DNA of 64,000 bases from Thereva unica (taxonomy: Eukaryota > Arthropoda > Insecta > Diptera > Therevidae): the NCBI GenBank assembly GCA_949987705.1, contig OX465284.1, positions 70,851,470-70,915,469 of the forward strand, written 5' to 3'. The position numbers and the translations under genes were made by a program. Of the stretch, positions 1-8,905 are shown piece by piece (position 1 is the first letter of the stretch; each line of letters opens with the position of its first letter). The notes under the pieces were generated by a model that was not told the origin of the DNA, ran no database searches, and saw only the letters and a program-made list of their open reading frames with translations.

Positions 1-497
1 ATATTTATTTGCTCCACTGTAATGCGACAGTGGAACCTGGTGGGGAGCTTTAGAACTTGTTGTGGATCGTGTTTCCTTAGCGGAGCTTGGTGGGGAGCTT
101 CAGAACTTGTTGTGGATCGTGTTTCCTATGTGTGCGTCAGTGTTGACACTTGGCTGTCAATTCTGTCTGCTCGGTAGGTTTTATTATTATTTTTTTATAT
201 ATATAGTTTAATTTAATTATTTTCTTTTTTCTCCCTTTAGGGTTTTAATGGGAGCCTCCTGACGACGTTGCGGTGGAACATTGGATTTTGTTGGGTTGTC
301 AGATAAGTATTTTATGTATAAGGACTAATACTTTGTGGTAATTTTCGTTTCTTTTAGGGCAGCTGCTGCTGGACAATGTTTTCCTTTGGAAGAAAATTTT
401 ATATGAGGAGGATCCTTTTAAATGATAAGTACGTTAAAATATATGACCTTATAATTATTGTTATGTATTTTTTAGGTACTTATTGGAAGATCGAACA
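1..497 (-). repeat. 3' LTR of the first BEL element (partial, cut by window edge)
   Basis: This matches 7068-7564 base for base by eye. It ends at CGAACA (492-497), the inverse of the TGTTCG that opens the other end of the LTR at 6425. It contains a 7-bp hairpin (CCACTGT/ACAGTGG, 14-33) and a 50-bp-period direct repeat (about 38-127) in what should be U3. The bases just inside (498-508) are pyrimidine-rich on the plus strand, which is the polypurine tract in the element's sense. Confidence 0.9.
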
Positions 498-644
498 TCC
501 TCCGGGGCCTTGAAGCGTTAGCTTCAATAGACGATGCCCTTGACACATATTTTATTATTGTTTTTTTTTTTTATATTATTATTTGAATAAAGAACACAAT
601 TCACTTGATTTTGGTTGGGTTTTTATTTATCATGTAACAATCTT

Positions 645-672
<28 letters not shown>

Positions 673-678
<6 letters not shown>

Positions 679-1356
679 CAACTTTAATTCTTGGTGTTGT
701 TTATTGTTGTTGTTGGTTTTTTTTTGCTTTCTTTTAAGTGCGTTGGTGGAATGCCCTGGTTGAAGGGGTTTCCTTGGGGGATGTAGCACCACTCGACATG
801 TCCTTTCTTTATTTATGGTGAATCGTAGGATGTTCCCTTCGAAGGATGTGCGGTATGATTTTTTGGCGCATATAATTTTCGCCCATGGGAGTGGAAGGGC
901 CTTAATTTTCTTCCATAAGGCGGGTTCCACTATGACATTGGGCGGTGGTTGGTTGTGGCGCATCCGATACTCGTCCAGGGTGCTTATTTTATTTTTTAGG
1001 ATACGCTCAATAGGACTTGATTTGGTTATAGGTTTTGAGGTAGGGATTTGTCGTGGCACTTGTCTCCATCCTGCAATTCGTTTGATTTGGTACTCAAAGT
1101 CAGATAGTACATACTTTGTCTTATTCCTCGAAACTTTGTACTTGGCTTGTACTAGCTGAGACTCGATCTGCTTCCGTTCTACATTAACGGCATCAGTGGT
1201 CGAGTTTAGAAAGATAGTTCGTTCACGGAGTCTTGCGATTTCATGGGTTGACTTCTCTAAGGCTTGGCGGAGTTCATTTAGTTCTGAGTTCAATTCTTCT
1301 GGCGCATTTTTGACGTGACAACGTCTATTAAAACGATGAACGCCGGCTGCATGCAC
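673..1356 (-). CDS. C-terminal piece of the BEL gag-derived ORF (coiled coil plus basic tail)
   Basis: An open frame of up to 227 codons on the minus strand. Only the part after about residue 17 belongs to the retroelement; the first residues are read from the Helentron end. It starts with a probable coiled coil (Glu/Leu-rich heptads, about residues 18-75), then a Pro/Lys-rich stretch and a very basic Lys/Asn/Gln tail. It lies between the Helentron and the 3' LTR. The T-tract at 1307-1311 and that at 2929-2937, either side of the Helentron, suggest this frame once continued the 2916-6287 ORF. I do not recognise a family. It does not resemble a BEL integrase or pol C-terminus. A run of 28 T (about 647-674) follows, which reads as poly(A) in the element's sense. 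Confidence 0.55.
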
Positions 1357-1597
1357 GAAAAATGATGACTCATTGTCCCGTTATGTCCCGTTATGTCCCG
1401 TTATCTCCCGAAGTAATTTTAAAAATTTGATCGTAGTAATCTTAAAAATTTGATTAAAATTGTCAATATTTAATTAGATTAAATTTGTCAAATTGTCAAC
1501 AATAAGCAAAGCAAGCCAAACACTCTGTCTCCTAACTGGGTGCCGGTGTATAAGAAAATAGTGAACATTACACTGACGAAAACTGTGAAATGCAAAC

Positions 1598-2635
1598 GAA
1601 AACAGTTTCCTTGCGTTCCTGCTTCACAAGTTGCAAGGTGGGACGTTTACTGTTATTGTTTATAAATACTCCTCGGAGCAACCACAACAGTTGGTGTACG
1701 TGGCGCTGAGTCGGGTAACGAATATAGACGGCTTGCACATCATCACGGAAAAAGATGCGCCTTTTATCTTCAAACACGGACGGGATGGGAACGACTCACA
1801 GACTACGCGAGATGTCCGTAACGAATACATTCGACTCCGTGGACACGCCCTTCAAACAATCACTTCGAAAGCAGTGAAATTTTGTGATGACGATAACAAC
1901 GCTGGGCAAACTGTAGTGACAAACCTTAATGTTCAGAGTTTGTCTGCGCACTTCGCCGATATTGAAACGGATCCCGTGATACCAAGATCGGATTATTTGG
2001 TATTGACTGAAACGTGGATGCGTGACAATTTTGATCCAGTTCCAATCAATAATTATGAATGTATAACCAGGCAGAATAATCGATCGGATTCTGATACAAA
2101 TGCAGCTGGTGGAGTGGCAATCTATCGAAAATTAACATCAACATCCACGGCCAAAGTTCTCCACGTTGAATTGTCGGACACAACTCGTCTCATCAGAAAC
2201 ACAGGCGAGGTCTGCTTGGCTGAAATTACATGCTTCACTGCTGATACAACGTTTAAAATTGTACTTGGCGCAGTGTATATTCATCCTGGAGCAAGTGTCT
2301 CAAACATTAGTGTATTGCTGCACCAAGCACTCTTTCCGTACGCGCATAACAGGCAGTATGTGCATCCGATCATGCAAGTTGATACCAATGTACCAATTCT
2401 TCTTTGTGGCGACTTCAACACTAACGTGAAAAATGATGATACATTCCTCAAATTCATGAAAGATATGTACAATCTCGAATGCACATCAGATGTTACTAAG
2501 TCAACAACGCTGAGAGGAACAACCCTCGATTTGACTTTTTCAAGGCACATTACACTTGAAACACTCCCATTCATTTCATACTTTTCCTATCATCGACCTA
2601 TCCTTAACAGAATAACACAGATTGCAAGAAGTTAA
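1598..2635 (+). pseudogene. RepHel helicase C-terminus plus EEP endonuclease, partial
   Basis: From about 1630 the frame reads HKLQGG, TFTVIVYKY and then QQLVYVALSRVTNIDGLHI, the final helicase motifs of PIF1-like Helitron helicases. Just upstream (1598-1620) RKQFPCVPA is recognisable in another frame, so there is a small deletion or frameshift before the HKLQGG motif. The endonuclease/exonuclease/phosphatase domain follows at about residues 95-330, with NLNVQSL, LTETWM, GGVAIYR, CGDFNTN and the terminal S-x-H motif as SYHRP (SDH is usual). The Rep (HUH) nuclease and most of the helicase are absent, so the protein cannot be autonomous. Confidence 0.8.
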
Positions 2636-2928
2636 ATATCAGACATGTATAAAAGCTGTAAATGAATTTGTTACTACACATTGTTACTTGTAAATAATCT
2701 GTTCATTAAAGTAATAAACATATTTGAATTCATTAGTGCAAATAAAAGCTAATTTATCAATCAAAATGAATATTTCATTTCACTCCTTTTTGTATCCATA
2801 CAAAATAATGATAATTTAATATAAATGATTCAATTTTATTCATAAAAGTATGCAATCATTTCATCAATGTTTTCTCATGACGTTGTCACGTTAAACTATC
2901 GTCCGTAAACCCTCTTTACAGACAACAA
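2636..2928 (+). other. AT-rich 3' tail of the Helentron with subterminal repeat and hairpin
   Basis: This stretch after the endonuclease stop is AT-rich and non-coding. It contains the right 13-bp subterminal inverted repeat (2879-2891) and the terminal stem-loop (2901-2923). The stop codon of the opposite-strand gag ORF (2916-2918) lies within the Helentron end, so the last few residues of that ORF are Helentron DNA. Confidence 0.65.
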
Positions 2929-5900
2929 TTTTTTTTTAGTATATTTAAAAGTTTTCGTTCACGTTCCGTTGTTCCAGTATCGATAGATTGGCTAGATTTT
3001 CGAAATGGTAACTCTTGTAGTGTACCTATTCGAGGGCGAGAGTCTTCGAGTTTCTCAGTTTGACGACATAATGATTGACAATGTACATCTTTCTTCTCTA
3101 AAAGACGTTCATTGTCTGAGTGAAGTTCAGTAAGTTGCGATTGGAGATCGGCCGGTCCTTGACGGGTTGTCGAATAGTGGGGTTTTTTAATCGATTTGTC
3201 CTGCAGACAGGCGACAGCTATTTCAATACTTGATGAATGTTTATTCCAATCCGGAGTAACGCCTGGAGTTCCATCAGCTTCATGATTATTTGGAAGCGTT
3301 TTTGATGCTGATGCTGAGCGTTGAGAGTCCTGTTGGTGTTCCTCATTGGCCGGAAAAAGGGGATTGTCGCGTAGTTGTGACATCTCTGAATGGGATTTTG
3401 ATAATTCAACGATATGGGCTTCAAGGGACATATTTACTAGTGTTAATCGTTCTGAGTGGGTTTGTAGTTCTTGCATCATAGACTGTTGCTGCTGCTGCTT
3501 CGTTGCATCTCTTTGTGGATAAAGGTTAATCTCGGTTAAATTCTTTTCAGCCGCTGGGTGACAAGTTACGTCTCGTTGGTCGATTAGAGCGTTTTTCTTT
3601 CTAGGTTTTCGTACTGCAATAAAATCCAAGACCCTGTCCGTGATGCGCTCCTTCGAGCCCCGATCGGATTTATGTTTGGACGATTCACAATTTTGGTTCA
3701 ATTTATCTGTAGATGCGTATGTTCTTGCCTTCGTCTTTAAGCTGATTCCATCCAGTCTTGATACCGATGTAGAAGATTTCAGTGGCGAATGATGCCCAGA
3801 TGTGATTGGCTGTCCTGCGGCTGGAGGGTTTTTTGATCCCGATGTGCCTGGCGTTTTGCGAGAGACTGCTACGGGGTTGAGACTGCGATGTGATGAGGGT
3901 CTCTTCAGAATCGGAGAGGCTTTCGGAGTTCCTTTAGTAGTGGCGAAGTTCCTGCTGACAACCTTACTGCTGCTGTTGTTGATGCTGTTGCCGGGGGGTT
4001 TAGTACTAGACGAGACTTTGCTGACCACTGGTGACACTAAATCTGGCAAATACTTTGGCTTTCTTAGGATTCCGCTACTGAGAGGTGTACGAATAGGTTT
4101 TGGCTTACGGAGCGGATTCTTTGCACTGGTTTCCGTTGTGGGCGTTGAATTCTGCGTGGGACTATTCTTTGGTGTTGAGTAGAGTTTTGATTGAGGATGA
4201 ACAGGAGCAGCCTCGATATGCTTCTGGCGAACTAATTGCTGACTAAATCCTGGCTTGTGTGTAGACGTTAGCCGATTTCTGATGTTGGACGGACTGTCCG
4301 TGAGTGGAATGCCCTGTTGTTCACGTCTGAGTTCTGCTGTTCTGGGGACTTCTGCAACACGTTGAAATTTCTGGGTTTGTTGACTGAAACTGGTTAAAGA
4401 CAATATTGATGTAAAAGAGTTGATCGGGGTCGAGTTGCTGTCTTCTTTAGATGCTTCTCCACTTAATATCCAGCCAAGGATCGTATTTTGCGCGGTAGGT
4501 TGACCTTTCAGACCTCTGCGGATGTCGGGTAGGAGGAGTGATCCATAAATATCTGCACCAAGAATGACGTCGATGCGGCCTGGGAGATTAAATGTAGGAT
4601 CAGCCAGCTTGAGCCCTTGTACATGATTCCACTGGGTTGACGTGATAGGTTGAGATGGCAATGGATTGGTTAAATTCTTGAACACTACCGCTGTCACATC
4701 CATCGTAAAGTTGTGTGATGGAACCACTAGAACTGTTTCCACCATGGTCTGAGCTGTTCCGACTTCGACTTGTCCTACTCCGAATATTGGTGCGGTGATA
4801 CGCCTTTTGGGCAACGCTAATGTTTGAACGGCGTATTCAGTTATGAATGACGACTGTGATCCGGGGTCAAGGAGTGCTCTGAAGGTTCTATGTATACCAT
4901 GCGTTCCTTGCAATGTTATGAGGGCTGTGTAGAGAAGGACTTCTTTATGTGATGAAGAATGCAGCGCGTTTATCTGGCCTTGCGGTGTAGCAGTTTGAGT
5001 AGTACAATCAAGTGAATGGAGATTCGTATGGTTCGAGCTTGCCTCAGAGTTTGTGGGATTTGGAGATATGGTGGGATTAACATGTAGAAGCGAATGGTGT
5101 CTTTTCTTGCAATGGATGCAGGTGTGGTTACTAGAACAGGTTGATGAGCGATGCCCGCGTCCTAGGCAATTGATGCACAGACCATTGCTTCGTACGATGT
5201 TGTCCTTTTCGGTGTAGGGAAGCGCGGTGAACTGTGGACAATTCCTCAATGAATGGTCCTTTCCGCAATGCACACATGTGGGAGTTCGATTGACGACGAA
5301 TGATTGGACTCTGGAGATAGGTTTGGATTGTTGGATGGCTTTGATAGGTTTCGATTTTGTTGAGTCGATGGCCTCCAACGTGCGAAAACGAGTTTCTAGG
5401 AATTGCTTTAGAGTGTCGAAAGAAGGTAGCTTATTATCACTGGCGATTTGTTGTTCCCAGAGCTGCAAGGAGTCTCTAGGCAATTTCCTAGTCACGATAT
5501 AAATTAGCATTAGATCAAAGATATCCTGTACATCTAGATTCTGCAGATTTTGGACACTTTCCGTGGTAGTGTCGAGTAATTTTTTAACTGAATCGGCGTT
5601 TTCGCTAGCTTGGGCCTGGTTAAACAATTTGTCAAGTTGAACGTGTACTAACATTCTTTTATTGTCAAACCGTTCCTTCAAAATATTCCAAGCTGTCTCA
5701 TAATTGAGGTCTGTGATTGCGAAGCCTTGAATGAGCCGCGCAGCCTCACCATGGGTACTTGCCTTCAAATAATGTAGTTTTTCGGCATTAGACAAGTTTC
5801 TCTTAGTATGTATGAGGGCCACAAATAGATCGTGGAATGACGTCCACTCGGCATAGTTTCCGGAAAAGCTTGGTAATGAAATGCGAGGGAGTTTTAGCGA

Positions 5901-6287
5901 AGTATCAACGCCTGGATCAATGTTTGCGTTTGATCCAGGGGAACCCGATGGAGTATAAGTTTGTATTGGAGGGCTGGTTCTCGAAGTTTCTGCTGATGAT
6001 ATCAGGTCTTCTAATTCACCCACGTGAAGCAGGTAGATTTCCTCTGTTTCCATGAAGGTTGGTCCTGATACATAGTCAGCTACGACTTCGATGGGTTTTT
6101 CCTCTGCAGCCGCATCTAACAAGGTGGAATGATTAATTGAAATTTGTTCCCACAACGAGTTCACGCGAACAAGACGCCTTTTAAGGTACGGGGTCGTCTT
6201 TCGTGTTTTCGAGTCCTTTCCATAATTTCTGAGAGAGTTTTGTAGCTCCTCGATTAATAATTCTTGTTTTTTTACAAGTTTGTCCAT
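2916..6287 (-). CDS. BEL/Pao gag-protease polyprotein with a long novel C-terminal extension
   Basis: A 1123-codon frame. Residues about 130-310 match the BEL gag region DUF1759 (LPSFSGNYAEWTSFHDLF, KLHYLKAS, AWNILKERFDN). Three zinc knuckles follow: CVHCGKDHSLRNC (338-350), CINCLGRGHRSSTC (371-384) and CIHCKKRHHSLLH (390-402). A DUF1758-type aspartic protease lies at about 455-610 (ALLDPGSQSSFIT, VILGADIYGSLL, NTILGWILSG). In autonomous BEL elements the RT would follow. Here about 510 residues follow that are rich in Ser, Thr, Pro and Lys, with a poly-Gln run and probable coiled coils near the end (about 925-1110). The last residues are read from the Helentron. Start: first ATG about 120 bp inside the primer-binding site. 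The acidic protease motif is intact, so particle formation is plausible. Confidence 0.85.
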   Translation of the reverse strand: MDKLVKKQELLIEELQNSLRNYGKDSKTRKTTPYLKRRLVRVNSLWEQISINHSTLLDAAAEEKPIEVVADYVSGPTFMETEEIYLLHVGELEDLISSAETSRTSPPIQTYTPSGSPGSNANIDPGVDTSLKLPRISLPSFSGNYAEWTSFHDLFVALIHTKRNLSNAEKLHYLKASTHGEAARLIQGFAITDLNYETAWNILKERFDNKRMLVHVQLDKLFNQAQASENADSVKKLLDTTTESVQNLQNLDVQDIFDLMLIYIVTRKLPRDSLQLWEQQIASDNKLPSFDTLKQFLETRFRTLEAIDSTKSKPIKAIQQSKPISRVQSFVVNRTPTCVHCGKDHSLRNCPQFTALPYTEKDNIVRSNGLCINCLGRGHRSSTCSSNHTCIHCKKRHHSLLHVNPTISPNPTNSEASSNHTNLHSLDCTTQTATPQGQINALHSSSHKEVLLYTALITLQGTHGIHRTFRALLDPGSQSSFITEYAVQTLALPKRRITAPIFGVGQVEVGTAQTMVETVLVVPSHNFTMDVTAVVFKNLTNPLPSQPITSTQWNHVQGLKLADPTFNLPGRIDVILGADIYGSLLLPDIRRGLKGQPTAQNTILGWILSGEASKEDSNSTPINSFTSILSLTSFSQQTQKFQRVAEVPRTAELRREQQGIPLTDSPSNIRNRLTSTHKPGFSQQLVRQKHIEAAPVHPQSKLYSTPKNSPTQNSTPTTETSAKNPLRKPKPIRTPLSSGILRKPKYLPDLVSPVVSKVSSSTKPPGNSINNSSSKVVSRNFATTKGTPKASPILKRPSSHRSLNPVAVSRKTPGTSGSKNPPAAGQPITSGHHSPLKSSTSVSRLDGISLKTKARTYASTDKLNQNCESSKHKSDRGSKERITDRVLDFIAVRKPRKKNALIDQRDVTCHPAAEKNLTEINLYPQRDATKQQQQQSMMQELQTHSERLTLVNMSLEAHIVELSKSHSEMSQLRDNPLFPANEEHQQDSQRSASASKTLPNNHEADGTPGVTPDWNKHSSSIEIAVACLQDKSIKKPHYSTTRQGPADLQSQLTELHSDNERLLEKKDVHCQSLCRQTEKLEDSRPRIGTLQELPFRKSSQSIDTGTTERERKLLNILKKNCCL

Positions 6288-6404
6288 GATTGGATTTAGC
6301 GATGGTTCGATAATAATTTCTATTTAAGACTTTGCTAATGCAGGCAGTTCTCTAAGCCACGTTAAATCACTGAATATATTTATTATACCGGAATCTTGAC
6401 TAAT

Positions 6405-6422
6405 ATCCGGCTCGAAGGACCA
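6405..6422 (-). other. Primer-binding site complementary to tRNA-Tyr
   Basis: On the minus strand this reads TGGTCCTTCGAGCCGGAT, starting two bases after the LTR. Its complement ends in ...GGCTCGAAGGA-CCA, the 3' end of insect tRNA-Tyr, whose 5' end is CCTTCGATAGC. The same 18 bases occur at 16759-16776 in the second BEL element. Confidence 0.85.
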
Positions 6423-6861
6423 AATGTTCGGGGCTATGGTAGCCTGTTTGAACAATTCAGTGATTATAACAATAACTTAGAGTGAAAGACTGCGGCAATA
6501 ATTCAACTTGTCACTTTATTTCAAAATTTAATTTCACAAAATTCGCTAATTATTACCTTAACTAAATCTAAATTTAAATTAATTCAACTTCACTATATAC
6601 TTATGTTTATTTATTGTATTTTCAAGCTTAGAAATTCCTGTAGTTGTAGATGGCCCTGACTGGTTTCTCTGCAGTTGGTGTGAATCTCTGCTATTCTGCA
6701 ATCGGTATGAATATCTCTTCCAGCTATTCCGTGTATTAAATTTATTGGATTTTGTACATTAGCGTCAATCCGACTAATGTATTCAATAGTTTCCTGAAAT
6801 TTGAACTAATAGTTAGTTGTTAGAGAGTCACATTAAACTCAGGGCGATTAATGTAACCGTG

Positions 6862-6945
6862 AAATTATATCAGCTCAATACGGCTAATATATTAGAAATT
6901 CGCAAATTATATCAGCTCAATACGGCTAATATATTAGAAATTCGC
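6862..6945. repeat. 42-bp direct repeat, two copies, inside the LTR
   Basis: The unit AAATTATATCAGCTCAATAC... through ...GAAATTCGC occurs twice back to back without differences. It lies in the half of the LTR that is not visible in the left copy. Confidence 0.85.
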
Positions 6946-7105
6946 ATTACCTAAAATTCGTATAATGCGATCGAGATGAGACCACTAGCTGCAAATAGCG
7001 ACTTCTTCTACCATCAAGCCGTGTAGAAGATCAAGAGTGATCTGAAGCTTTTGGGCAACGCGCTTCGATATTTATTTGCTCCACTGTAATGCGACAGTGG
7101 AACCT

Positions 7106-7194
7106 GGTGGGGAGCTTTAGAACTTGTTGTGGATCGTGTTTCCTTAGCGGAGCTTGGTGGGGAGCTTCAGAACTTGTTGTGGATCGTGTTTCCT
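7106..7194. repeat. 50-bp-period direct repeat in LTR U3, 1.8 copies
   Basis: The unit starts GGTGGGGAGCTTTAGAACTT and recurs 50 bp later as GGTGGGGAGCTTCAGAACTT with one substitution. It is also present in the other LTR at about 39-127. Repeats in U3 may be enhancer-like, but that is inference. Confidence 0.8.
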
Positions 7195-7564
7195 ATGTGT
7201 GCGTCAGTGTTGACACTTGGCTGTCAATTCTGTCTGCTCGGTAGGTTTTATTATTATTTTTTTATATATATAGTTTAATTTAATTATTTTCTTTTTTCTC
7301 CCTTTAGGGTTTTAATGGGAGCCTCCTGACGACGTTGCGGTGGAACATTGGATTTTGTTGGGTTGTCAGATAAGTATTTTATGTATAAGGACTAATACTT
7401 TGTGGTAATTTTCGTTTCTTTTAGGGCAGCTGCTGCTGGACAATGTTTTCCTTTGGAAGAAAATTTTATATGAGGAGGATCCTTTTAAATGATAAGTACG
7501 TTAAAATATATGACCTTATAATTATTGTTATGTATTTTTTAGGTACTTATTGGAAGATCGAACA

Positions 7565-7740
7565 ACACCTAAATCTCTAATTTGATCTAGATGGCCTAGA
7601 ACCTTGCCGTTCAGATATACTGTCGGAACTGCAGATTTGAAGGTGATTGAGTGATATTTAGCGATGTTGAGATGCAGTTTATTCATTGCCCAATCTTGCA
7701 GGGCGTTCAGTTTTGGCTGCAAAAACGATCCACATGCTGT
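7565..7740 (-). pseudogene. Non-LTR reverse transcriptase fragment
   Basis: The minus strand reads LNALQDWAMNKLHLNIAKYH and then YLNGKVLGHLDQIRDLGV, the segment after the catalytic YADD box of Jockey/CR1-type RTs (the 'L..W...N.L.LN..K' and 'DLGV' motifs). It is cut by the BEL element at 7564 and lacks its catalytic part. It is different from the FADD-type copy immediately to the right. Confidence 0.65.
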
Positions 7741-7756
7741 ATATTTTTAATTCGTT

Positions 7757-8905
7757 TGGGTTTTTTTATGTGGTAGTGCTAAGCTGAGGAGTCACACTTT
7801 GTACTACTAGTCCGTCATGTCATTTGTCACGTCATGGTGCAATGTCTAGCAGTAAGCTTAGTACGGGGAGGGGTGGGGGAATAGGTTAAGGATTATAAAG
7901 GTACGGGGGGGGGGGTATTGAAGAAGGTGGTGATGAACCCTGCGTTTGAACTCTTGGATGTTGTAGGAGCTCGGAAATACCGACTGCGAGAGATTATTCC
8001 GCAGTCGAGTTCTATCTACAAACGAATTCATATCTTGTTGAGTGCGTGAAAGGGGTAGTTGCAGGTGAAGGGAATGAGACGAGTGGGCTAATCTGGTGTT
8101 GCGGGTATAAGATTGCCGTGGAGGCAGGAGAGCGTTTAACTCGGAGGAACAGTCACTATGATAGTAGCGATAAAATCAGTGCAGCTACATTCCTACGGTG
8201 GCTGAGGGGGTCGATGGTGGAGCAGGCCGCATCGTCATCAATTAATTTGAGGATCCTTTTCTGACTTTATCTAACCATGCTAAGGTGGTTATTGGAGCGC
8301 CGCCCCACCCAAATGAGGGAGTTGTATTTGAGAAGAGGCCGAATGTAGGATTTATAAATAACAGCACGGGCCGATGGTTGGAGGAGGAACTTGCACCTCT
8401 TAAGAAATCCCAAGCCCTGGGATCCTTGTTTGGCGATTTGGAATATGTGGTTATTCCATCGCGTCTTTGGCTAATGTCACGCCTAAGATGTGTAGGGATG
8501 GGTCGGTCATTAGCTCAACGTTACCCACTGTCAAGGATGGTGAGGTGTTGAACTTTTTTTTGAAATCAGACAGTATTTGATTTCGGTGCGGTTGAATTCA
8601 ACACGATTCTTCTTTACCCACTCTAGAATGATATTAATGTCATTTTTAATAGAATTGGACATTAGCTCGCGATCATCAAGACAGGATCTGGCATGAGTCC
8701 GTCTTGTATCGAAGCTGTACGAGTAACGTAGAGTACCGTCGTCAGCGACGCTGAGTAGTGGATTGGAGGGGATTGAAAGTAGGTTATTTATAAAGATGGG
8801 AAATAGGGCCGGTGATAAAATTGACCCCTGGGGGACCCCCGCCGAGATGGGGCGATGAAAGATGAAAATGAAGTCACGGGAATACTCTTTCAATGTGTTT
8901 TTCAA
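7757..8905 (-). pseudogene. Degenerate 3' half of a Jockey-group ('FADD-type') retrotransposon
   Basis: The minus strand gives SAGVPQGSILSPALFPIFINNLLSIPSNPL, then VADDGTLRYS and RVEFNRTEIKYCLISKK at 8905-8531. These match the better copy at 34792-36336 (which reads FADD), with frameshifts further on. The 3' untranslated end at about 7760-7860 matches 36362-36455 in reverse complement (CTTACTGCTAGACATTGC..., ...TACCACATAAAAAAA), so the copy ends in a short poly(A) at about 7757. It is 5' truncated. Confidence 0.75.

Larger units (their letters stand above)
1312..2928 (+). mobile_element. Helentron (endonuclease-bearing Helitron) deletion derivative
   Basis: The segment carries the C-terminal end of a RepHel helicase fused to an endonuclease domain, the Helentron architecture. 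Near its ends are perfect 13-bp subterminal inverted repeats: ACGTGACAACGTC at 1313-1325 and GACGTTGTCACGT at 2879-2891. Just before the 3' end is a hairpin at 2901-2923 (GTCCGTAAA, loop CCCTC, TTTACAGAC, one mismatch). Both edges fall in T-tracts (1307-1311, 2929-2937), as expected for insertion between T residues with no target duplication. The Rep domain and most of the helicase are missing, so this is an internally deleted copy. A short tandem repeat of TGTCCCGTTA lies near the 5' end (about 1375-1410). Exact ends within the T-tracts are uncertain. Confidence 0.78.
1..7564 (-). mobile_element. Non-autonomous BEL/Pao LTR retrotransposon (gag-protease only)
   Basis: Positions 1-497 and 7068-7564 are the same sequence with a constant offset and no difference seen by eye, so they are the two LTRs of one element; the left LTR is cut by the window edge. 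The LTR runs from TGTTCG to CGAACA. The element reads on the minus strand: 5' LTR (6425-7564), tRNA-Tyr primer-binding site (6405-6422), gag-protease ORF (6287 to 2916), a Helentron insertion, the rest of the ORF (to 673), a short purine tract on the minus strand next to the 3' LTR (about 498-508), then the 3' LTR. No reverse transcriptase, RNase H or integrase is present anywhere inside. Identical LTRs suggest recent insertion, so mobilisation in trans is inferred. Confidence 0.88.
6425..7564 (-). repeat. 5' LTR of the first BEL element (1140 bp)
   Basis: The LTR begins TGTTCGGGGC and ends GATCGAACA, giving 6-bp terminal inverted repeats. Its right 497 bp equal 1-497. It is long for a BEL LTR. 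Internal structure includes a 42-bp direct repeat (6862-6903, 6904-6945), the hairpin at 7081-7100 and the 50-bp-period repeat at 7106-7194. The right flank starts ACACC; the partner target duplication lies outside the window and cannot be checked. Confidence 0.88.

Noticed and set aside
815..1159. 114-codon plus-strand frame
   Set aside because: Antisense shadow of the coiled-coil/basic ORF at 673-1356.
3802..4182. 126-codon plus-strand frame opposite the BEL gag ORF
   Set aside because: It is the reverse shadow of the Pro/Ser-rich part of the gag ORF and has the Leu/Gly-rich composition expected of such a shadow.
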